Of a DNA stretch of 64,000 bases, positions 58,681 through 64,000 are shown piece after piece (positions within the stretch are counted from its first letter, which is position 1; each line of letters opens with the position of its first letter). Source of the DNA: Bradyrhizobium stylosanthis (GTDB lineage: Bacteria; Pseudomonadota; Alphaproteobacteria; Rhizobiales; Xanthobacteraceae); contig NZ_LVEM01000006.1 in assembly GCF_001641335.1 (NCBI RefSeq), positions 186,300-250,299 on the forward strand. Reading direction: 5' to 3'. The notes beneath the pieces are model-generated. The model did not search any database, was not told the DNA's origin, and was given only the letters and a program-made list of their open reading frames with translations. A program made the translations under genes and the position numbers.

Positions 58681-59808
58681 TTACGCCTTCGGCTGGAAGT
58701 TCGGGTGCACCACGGCGCCGTCTTTCGTGAGCGCAGTGGCCTTGACCAGCTCGTCGTCCCAGTTCACGGCGAGCTTCTTCTCCTTCTTGTCGACCATGGT
58801 CTCGATGAAGGAGAACAGATTGCGTGCGTAGAGGCTGGAGGCCGAGGCCGCGACTCGGCCGGCAACATTGGTGTAGCCGACGATCTTGATGCCATCGAGG
58901 TCGACGACCTCGCCGGCCTTGGCGCCTTCGACATTGCCGCCGCGCTCGACGGCGAGATCGACCAGCACCGAACCCGGCTTCATCGACTTGACCATCTCGG
59001 CGCTGACGAGCTTCGGCGCCGGCCGGCCCGGGATCAGCGCGGTGGTGATGACGATGTCCTGCTTCTTGATGTGCTCGGCGGTGAGCGCGGCCTGCTTGGC
59101 CTGGTATTCCTTGGACATTTCCTTGGCGTAACCGCCGGCCGTCTGCGCGTTCTTGAACTCCTCGTCCTCGACCGCGAGGAACTTCGCGCCGAGCGATTCG
59201 ACCTGCTCCTTGGTCGCCGGCCGGACGTCGGTCGCGGTCACCACCGCACCGAGGCGGCGCGCGGTCGCGATCGCCTGGAGGCCGGCGACGCCGACGCCCA
59301 TCACGAACACTTTCGCGGCGGGCACGGTGCCGGCGGCGGTCATCATCATCGGGAAGGCGCGGCCGAAAGCCTCGGCACCTTCGATCACGGCGCGATAACC
59401 GGCGAGGTTGGCCTGCGAGGACAGCACGTCCATCACCTGCGCGCGGGTGATGCGCGGCATCAATTCCATGGCGAAGGCGGCGACGCCGGCATCGGCGATC
59501 GTCTTCAGCGCGGCCTCGTTGCCATAGGGATCCATGATCGCAATGACGAGCGCGCCGCGCTTGTAGCGCGAAAGCTCGGAGGCCTCGGGGCGCTTCACCT
59601 TGATGATGATGTCGGCGTCGGCAAGCGCATCGGCGCTGACGGTGGCGCCGGCCGCCGTGAATTCGGAATCCGGCAGGCCCGACTTGATGCCGGCGCCCGG
59701 CTCGACGGCGATCTCGGCGCCCAGCGCCTTGAACTTCTTCACCGTATCAGGCGAAGCGGCAACACGCGGCTCCGACGGATCGATTTCCTTGGCAACGGCG
59801 ATCTTCAT
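58681..59808 (-). CDS. pntAA: NAD(P) transhydrogenase subunit alpha part 1 (NAD-binding)
   Basis: A 375-residue soluble NAD(H)-binding subunit of the AlaDH/PNT family. Key segments: 'KIAVAKEIDPSEPRVAASPD', KRPEASELSRYKRGALVIAI, the Rossmann motif 'VFVMGVGVAGLQAIATARRL', and the nucleotide-responsive RPAPKLVSAEMVKSMKPGSV. ATG 59808 is chosen over an upstream in-frame GTG because GGAGGG lies four bases before it. First gene of the three-gene pnt operon. Confidence 0.95.
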   Translation of the reverse strand: MKIAVAKEIDPSEPRVAASPDTVKKFKALGAEIAVEPGAGIKSGLPDSEFTAAGATVSADALADADIIIKVKRPEASELSRYKRGALVIAIMDPYGNEAALKTIADAGVAAFAMELMPRITRAQVMDVLSSQANLAGYRAVIEGAEAFGRAFPMMMTAAGTVPAAKVFVMGVGVAGLQAIATARRLGAVVTATDVRPATKEQVESLGAKFLAVEDEEFKNAQTAGGYAKEMSKEYQAKQAALTAEHIKKQDIVITTALIPGRPAPKLVSAEMVKSMKPGSVLVDLAVERGGNVEGAKAGEVVDLDGIKIVGYTNVAGRVAASASSLYARNLFSFIETMVDKKEKKLAVNWDDELVKATALTKDGAVVHPNFQPKA

Positions 59809-59910
59809 AGGCCCTCCGGCGACGCGGGCAAAAACGCGCACGCGAATTTAGCGTCACTCCCGCAACGTTGGATACCGGTTTTGGAACCGGCTTGTATGCA
59901 AATTTTATGG

Positions 59911-59932
59911 GCACCGACGACCCTGTCGGTGC
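59911..59932 (-). terminator. Hairpin below the aa3 subunit IV gene
   Basis: GCACCGAC and GTCGGTGC pair over eight bases with a six-base loop, 15 bases past the small gene's stop. On the minus strand it is followed by an AT-rich run (CATAAAATTTGC). Partial termination before pntAA is likely. Confidence 0.55.
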
Positions 59933-59946
59933 AGCAGTCGTTCGGA

Positions 59947-60099
59947 TCAGGTGAGGAAGATCGCCATCAGGATGACGATGAGCGCGACCGACGCCGTGCC
60001 GTATTTCACCAGCTTGATGAAGCCCTCATAGGTCTGCTCGTGGGCAACGTAGTCGTTGCCGTCGGCAGTGGTGTACGCCACTTCGCTATGGTCAGCCAT
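59947..60099 (-). CDS. aa3-type cytochrome c oxidase subunit IV (bacterial COX4_pro_2)
   Basis: A 50-residue protein (MADHSEVAYTTADGNDYVAH; EQTYEGFIKLVKYGTASVAL; a final hydrophobic IVILMAIFLT). The soluble N-terminus with 'H..TY.GF..L..' and one C-terminal helix is the pattern of the small subunit IV of alphaproteobacterial aa3 oxidases. No other oxidase gene is nearby, but it lies directly upstream of pntAA in the same direction. GGGGACAATCC precedes the ATG. It may tune oxidase assembly; the paralogue may serve elsewhere. Confidence 0.85.
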   Translation of the reverse strand: MADHSEVAYTTADGNDYVAHEQTYEGFIKLVKYGTASVALIVILMAIFLT

Positions 60100-60239
60100 G
60101 GATTGTCCCCAGTCGAAAGTCGAATTCTTGGGCTGGGATACCTTAATCCTTCGGACAGGGCAACGGCACGGTTGCGCGGTTTTCCCGCAAATCGGGTCAT
60201 TTGGAATTCCGATTGCCGGGAATTCGGCGCTCGCGCGGC

Positions 60240-63227
60240 TCAGCCCTGATCGATCATCGTGGCAGCGAGGCTCGCGGTGCGGCGCTGGAATACCGGAAGG
60301 CCGAGCGCCTCGCGCACCGCGTCGATGGCGGGCTCGCCCGCCTCGGTGAACCGGGCCACACGCGGATCGGTGCCGGGACCGACCGTCACCGGCGTGTCCC
60401 CGGACAGGAAACCGTGTGCCATGTGGAATCCCAGCGCGCGGTAGACCTCGAACTGCTCCTCCGAGAAGAACTGGTCCCCCGTCGTCTCGTGCGGGAAGCG
60501 GTCGTTCCGGCGCGCATAGTCGCGGATGTAGTCGTTCTCGTCGCCGTTGAGCGACGATTTGACATAGACGAGATAACCGAGGTCATTGCCGCCATAGTCG
60601 ATGGTGCCGATGGAGACGTGGACGTGGTCATGGGCGGCCGCGTCGTGCTCGTCGAGCGCCGCGGGATCGCCCGCCTTGATCGCATTGCGCGCCATCAGCG
60701 CGCGGGTGCACTCCCGAATCGGCGTCCATGGCAGATCGATCCGCACGCCGAGATCGATGCGGGCGTAACGCTGCAACGTCATCAGCGAGCCGAAATTCAT
60801 CGGGGCGTCGGCTTCCGCGTCGACCGCGATGATCACCTTGCAGCGGCGGCGCAGCAGCTCGTAGACGCCGAGATTCTCGATATGGCCGCCGTCGGTGAGG
60901 TAAACGCTGTCGCTGTTCTCATACAGGCGCCCTGAAATCTCGGACCAGAAGTAGAGCGGCGTCGAGCGGCGCTGCGGCCGCACCCGCTCGTCGACATAGC
61001 GCGGGTTCTTCAGCCAGTAGCCAAGCCGCACGTTGAGGAGCGCAAGCGTCGGCGTGAGGGCCTTGATCGAGCTCGAGCCCATGTTCGATGAGGCCGCGGC
61101 TCCGGAAATCGCCATGGCCGTCGCGAGGTCGAGGCTCTGCTCGTCGTCCTCGACGAGCCCCGTGGGCGCATAGCCCGTCGCCTCGCTGCCGACGTTCAGC
61201 GCGGAGAACAGGAAGAAGTCCGCGTTGCGGCCACGCCGATTGGCGAAGTCCGAGCCCTGGATATTCAGCGCCGTATTGATCAGCTGATAGGGCGCGTGCA
61301 GCTTCGGCGCGGCCGCGAGCCCCGGAATTCGCGCCACCTCGGCCGGAATCGCGTAGAGGTCGGTCAGCTTCATGCGGTCGAGCGCCTTGAAATCGCGCCC
61401 CTGATCGAGGCTGGCTTCGGCACGCCCGACACCCCCGTCCGCCGAACGGGTGGGATCGAACAGGAAGGCCTTGCTCAGGCGATCGCGATAGAGCCGGTGC
61501 AACGAGTTCGCATTCGGCGTCAGGCAGAACGAGACGGCGAACAGCACGATGCCGGCAAACAAGTAGATGATCACCTTTGGCAGACTGTACGCATAGGCGA
61601 GTTCCGACGCATCGCCCCGGAACAGGTCGGGCAATCGAGACCGAACCGCGTCTCCGACCTTCTCGGCCAGGAATTCAAGCCATTCGGGCGTGTGCCAGAC
61701 CGGCGTCAGCTTCCGCGTCTCGTCCACAACCGGCGGCGCGGCCTTCGGCGTGATCTCGGCCGACAAGGTGCCCTTGCCGGCATCGAACTGGATCCTGCCG
61801 GCCAGGCTGCCGGAGGGTGCGTTCGACTTGGCGTTCGTCAGGCATTCCCTTTGCGCGGCCGGGCCCAGATTCACCGAGCACTGCTCGAACAGGTCGTTGG
61901 AGATGCCCCAATAGGACAGATAGAGGTATGCCACCCAGATGATGAGCGGCAGCGCGAGACCCGCGATCCATAGCGCGACCTTGGCGACGATCTTGAGGAC
62001 CAGCGAGCCCCACTGCGAAGAGGCGCTGTTTCCTTTCAGCAGTTCCGCGAATTGCTGCCTGAATGCGGTGACGAAAATGCCGATTGGCGCAGCCGCGGCC
62101 GCCAGCGACTTGATCCAGACGATCGCAACCCCGGCAGCAGGCCCGCCGATCGCGGTGCTCTCGGCGACATCGAACATCTGCTCCAGCATGAAGGGCTGAA
62201 ACTCGAAGAAGGCGATCACCGCCAGCAGCACCAGGAAGGTCGCGCCCACGCTCGGCCAATGCGAGCGGAATTCCTGCCGCTTCCCGGGACTTGCGAGCGA
62301 CTGCTTGAGCGCCCATGCGAAAAACAGCACGGCCCCGATGATGGCGATCGCGAGCGTCAGCGCGAAATGATGCACCTTGAGAAGCCGCGCGAAATCGCAG
62401 GCAACGCCCACCAACAGCGCGATCCCGCCGATATAGGCGAGCACGACGCTGGGTCCGCTGCCGCGGACCGAGCGCGACGCCAGATAAGTGAGCCCGCTGC
62501 AAACGAACATGAACAGGGCTATCGCCGCGCCGAACGTGCTGAAGCCATAGCGGTCCACGCTGCCGAAATTGTGCAGCTCACACAATTTTTTGTCGCTGAG
62601 GCTGACGCCGAAGACATTCGCATCCGTCAGGCAGCTTCGCAGCGGCGTCGACCACACGGTGACGGCCGCCAGCAACAGCAGGACGGGCAACGTCAGGCCG
62701 ACATTGGCGACCAGTCCGCGCACCACGATGGCGATTCCCGTCAGGAGATCCCGGGCCCCGGCCGGGACCAGGTAGTTGGAATAATTGCGCAGATGCCCGA
62801 CCGATGGCGTGTCGCTGATCTCGGCGGCCGTGACGGCTCCGCCGAGCGGTCTTTCGCCGAACACAAATCGACGCGCCGCCGTCATGGTGGCGCTGAGGGA
62901 GGTGCCGATATAGCCGCCGCCCGACACCGTGGACAGATAGTCGATCCGCCCGATCAGATTGTGGTGGTTCAAGGCCTGGAGCACGCCAAGGCAGAGGGCC
63001 GACGAGCGGATGCCGCCGCCGGACAGGGCGAGCCCGGTGACGTCGAGCAACTGGCAGCTCTCGAGGCGATCGACATCGATGCGCCGGTCCGGCTCACGGC
63101 GCGTGTTGATCGCGGCGATTTCGTCGCGGACGATCTGATGGTGCTTCTCGCACCAGGGAATTTCCTGATCGACGGCGGCAGCGTTCTTCGATTCCGGAAC
63201 CGGCGCGGCAGGTCCTTGATCGAGCAT
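60240..63227 (-). CDS. Large membrane-embedded patatin-like phospholipase
   Basis: A 995-residue protein. The patatin oxyanion motif is LALSGGGIRSSALCLGVLQA (GGG near residues 70-72), with the nucleophile Ser102 in YLSTVSGGGYIG. The catalytic Asp lies near residue 777 in YLTDGGHIENLGVYELL. Between them are about eight membrane helices (residues roughly 165-460 and near 560). So the catalytic dyad is split by a membrane domain. It should cleave phospholipid acyl chains at the membrane. ATG 63227 has GGGGAGG five bases upstream; an in-frame TTG at 63263 was rejected. No immunity or secretion genes are adjacent. Confidence 0.85.
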   Translation of the reverse strand: MLDQGPAAPVPESKNAAAVDQEIPWCEKHHQIVRDEIAAINTRREPDRRIDVDRLESCQLLDVTGLALSGGGIRSSALCLGVLQALNHHNLIGRIDYLSTVSGGGYIGTSLSATMTAARRFVFGERPLGGAVTAAEISDTPSVGHLRNYSNYLVPAGARDLLTGIAIVVRGLVANVGLTLPVLLLLAAVTVWSTPLRSCLTDANVFGVSLSDKKLCELHNFGSVDRYGFSTFGAAIALFMFVCSGLTYLASRSVRGSGPSVVLAYIGGIALLVGVACDFARLLKVHHFALTLAIAIIGAVLFFAWALKQSLASPGKRQEFRSHWPSVGATFLVLLAVIAFFEFQPFMLEQMFDVAESTAIGGPAAGVAIVWIKSLAAAAAPIGIFVTAFRQQFAELLKGNSASSQWGSLVLKIVAKVALWIAGLALPLIIWVAYLYLSYWGISNDLFEQCSVNLGPAAQRECLTNAKSNAPSGSLAGRIQFDAGKGTLSAEITPKAAPPVVDETRKLTPVWHTPEWLEFLAEKVGDAVRSRLPDLFRGDASELAYAYSLPKVIIYLFAGIVLFAVSFCLTPNANSLHRLYRDRLSKAFLFDPTRSADGGVGRAEASLDQGRDFKALDRMKLTDLYAIPAEVARIPGLAAAPKLHAPYQLINTALNIQGSDFANRRGRNADFFLFSALNVGSEATGYAPTGLVEDDEQSLDLATAMAISGAAASSNMGSSSIKALTPTLALLNVRLGYWLKNPRYVDERVRPQRRSTPLYFWSEISGRLYENSDSVYLTDGGHIENLGVYELLRRRCKVIIAVDAEADAPMNFGSLMTLQRYARIDLGVRIDLPWTPIRECTRALMARNAIKAGDPAALDEHDAAAHDHVHVSIGTIDYGGNDLGYLVYVKSSLNGDENDYIRDYARRNDRFPHETTGDQFFSEEQFEVYRALGFHMAHGFLSGDTPVTVGPGTDPRVARFTEAGEPAIDAVREALGLPVFQRRTASLAATMIDQG

Positions 63228-63393
63228 GGGTGCCTCCCCAGGCAAAAATCGATCAATCGGCAATCAATAGTTGAAAATGACGTTCGCAATATCTCTTGAG
63301 TTAGTCTGCCGGACCGCTCGAACGTTCAATCTGACGTAGCAAATTCCCGGGCTACGACGTGAGCAGCGCCGGCCCATGCGGATGCCCAACGCA
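63228..63393. other. Upstream region of the patatin-like gene
   Basis: This 166-base gap should hold the promoter. The stretch near 63260-63330 is AT-richer (AATCAATAGTTGAAAATGACG). No repeat, small gene or known operator was recognised. Confidence 0.5.
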
Positions 63394-63423
63394 AAGATGC
63401 CGCGAGGCTGCTCGCGGCATCTT
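63394..63423 (-). terminator. Terminator of the oligoendopeptidase gene
   Basis: AAGATGCCGCGAG and CTCGCGGCATCTT form a perfect 13-base stem with a GCTG loop, 44 bases past the pepF stop on the minus strand. A short T run (CTTTGC) follows. Confidence 0.8.
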
Positions 63424-63466
63424 CAAGGTGCGTCAAAATGGGAACCCGGTCAGGAAGGAAACCGGC

Positions 63467-64000
63467 TCAGCCCATCGCCTCCAGCTCGTCGATCATCCCG
63501 GCGATGACCGAGAGGCCGCCATCCCAGAACTTGGGATCCTTGGCATCGAGCCCGAACGGCCGCAGCAGCTCCGAGTAGTGCTTGGTGCCGCCGGCCGCGA
63601 GCATGTCGAGATAGCGCTCGGCAAAGCCTTCGGCCGCGTTCTCGTAGACGGCATAGAGCGAGTTCACGAGGCAGTCGCCGAACGCATAAGCGTAGACGTA
63701 GAACGGCGAATGGATGAAGTGCGGGATGTACATCCAGTAGTTCTCGTAGCCCGCCTTGATCTCGATCGCCGGACCCAGGCTCTCGCCCTGCACCGACAGC
63801 CAGATTTCGCCGAGCCGCGTCGCGGTGAGCTCGCCGTTCTTGCGCTCGGTGTGGACCGCACGCTCGAACGAATAGAACGCGATCTGCCGTACCACGGTGT
63901 TGATCATGTCCTCGACCTTGCCGGCGAGCAGCGCCTGGCGCTGCTTTGCGCTCTTGGTCTCGGCCAGCAGCCGGCGGAAGGTCAGCATCTCGCCGAACAC
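63467..64000 (-). CDS. pepF: Oligoendopeptidase F (M3 family), 3' part; 5' end outside window
   Basis: The C-terminal 177 residues of an M3 metallopeptidase, cut by the window edge. The visible part starts just after the HExxH region with FGEMLTFRRLL and continues with 'VRQIAFYSFERAVHTERKNG', 'GYENYWMYIPHFIHSPFYVY' (substrate-binding Tyr/His cluster of the M3B group) and AYAFGDCLVNSLYAVY. PepF hydrolyses medium-sized peptides in the cytosol. The zinc-binding motif itself lies beyond base 64000, so catalytic competence cannot be checked here. Confidence 0.9.
   Translation of the reverse strand: MFGEMLTFRRLLAETKSAKQRQALLAGKVEDMINTVVRQIAFYSFERAVHTERKNGELTATRLGEIWLSVQGESLGPAIEIKAGYENYWMYIPHFIHSPFYVYAYAFGDCLVNSLYAVYENAAEGFAERYLDMLAAGGTKHYSELLRPFGLDAKDPKFWDGGLSVIAGMIDELEAMG

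Noticed and set aside
56680..60249. A very long open frame on the plus strand opposite the pnt genes
   Set aside because: It is antisense to well-supported genes (pntB, pntAB, pntAA), has no family likeness, and is the expected shadow of GC-rich codons.

Overview
The window is high-GC alphaproteobacterial chromosome, almost certainly Bradyrhizobium or a close relative. The evidence is a heme-uptake cluster (hmuP-hmuTUV facing hmuR, with exbB-exbD-tonB) next to a nirK-type denitrification cluster (nnrS, nnrR, hemN, nirK, nirV). It also has FixK2-type boxes, many small GC-rich dispersed palindromes, and very strong GC3 codon bias. The order resembles what I recall of the B. diazoefficiens chromosome; this was not checked by alignment. 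I see no rRNA, tRNA, CRISPR array, phage or insertion sequence. It reads as ordinary core and semi-core chromosome.

Layout. 1-6.7 kb: the end of a 2-hydroxyacid dehydrogenase, a sugar-type ABC importer (binding protein and two permeases), a Tat-exported metallo-beta-lactamase-fold hydrolase and an exported phytase-type esterase. 6.8-15.5 kb: heme acquisition. HmuR (outer membrane) is energised by TonB-ExbB-ExbD; HmuT-HmuU-HmuV carry heme inward; an IsdG-type monooxygenase (probable HmuQ) and HutX handle it in the cytosol; HmuP is the small regulator. 15.7-19.4 kb: a MuiA-like protein, a FixJ-type regulator without the usual phospho-acceptor Asp, and an AraC regulator. 19.5-26 kb: denitrification, with three FixK2-like boxes. 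26-34 kb: GNAT enzyme, CoA-transferase A/B, AsmA protein and a second ABC importer behind a LacI-like operator.

34-48 kb: a chemoreceptor in one transcription unit with an orphan TRAP-type binding protein, polyamine-type ABC genes (ATPase and two permeases, no binding protein), an atypical GlpD, a PAS-GGDEF-EAL protein, an LhgO-like oxidase, a patch of very small genes (two DUF465 proteins and two unknowns), and a diguanylate cyclase with a histone-like basic N-terminus. 48-60 kb: purE-purK, aquaporin Z, ribosomal protein S21, a TPR lipoprotein, a cupin, a ChaA-type antiporter, an NhaD-type antiporter, an alpha/beta hydrolase, the three-gene proton-translocating transhydrogenase (pnt) and a 50-residue aa3-oxidase subunit IV. 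60-64 kb: a very large membrane-embedded patatin-like protein and the 3' end of an M3 oligoendopeptidase.

Several real genes are very short (45981-46160, 56727-56897, 59947-60099). Intergenic space is rich in at least five families of dispersed palindromes, several of which probably double as transcription terminators. The best candidates for something little described are the TRAP binding protein/chemoreceptor pair, the split-domain membrane patatin, the histone-tailed diguanylate cyclase, the small unknown protein sharing a FixK2 box with hemN, and the Asp-to-Glu response regulator. None amounts to a clearly new multi-gene system on sequence reading alone.
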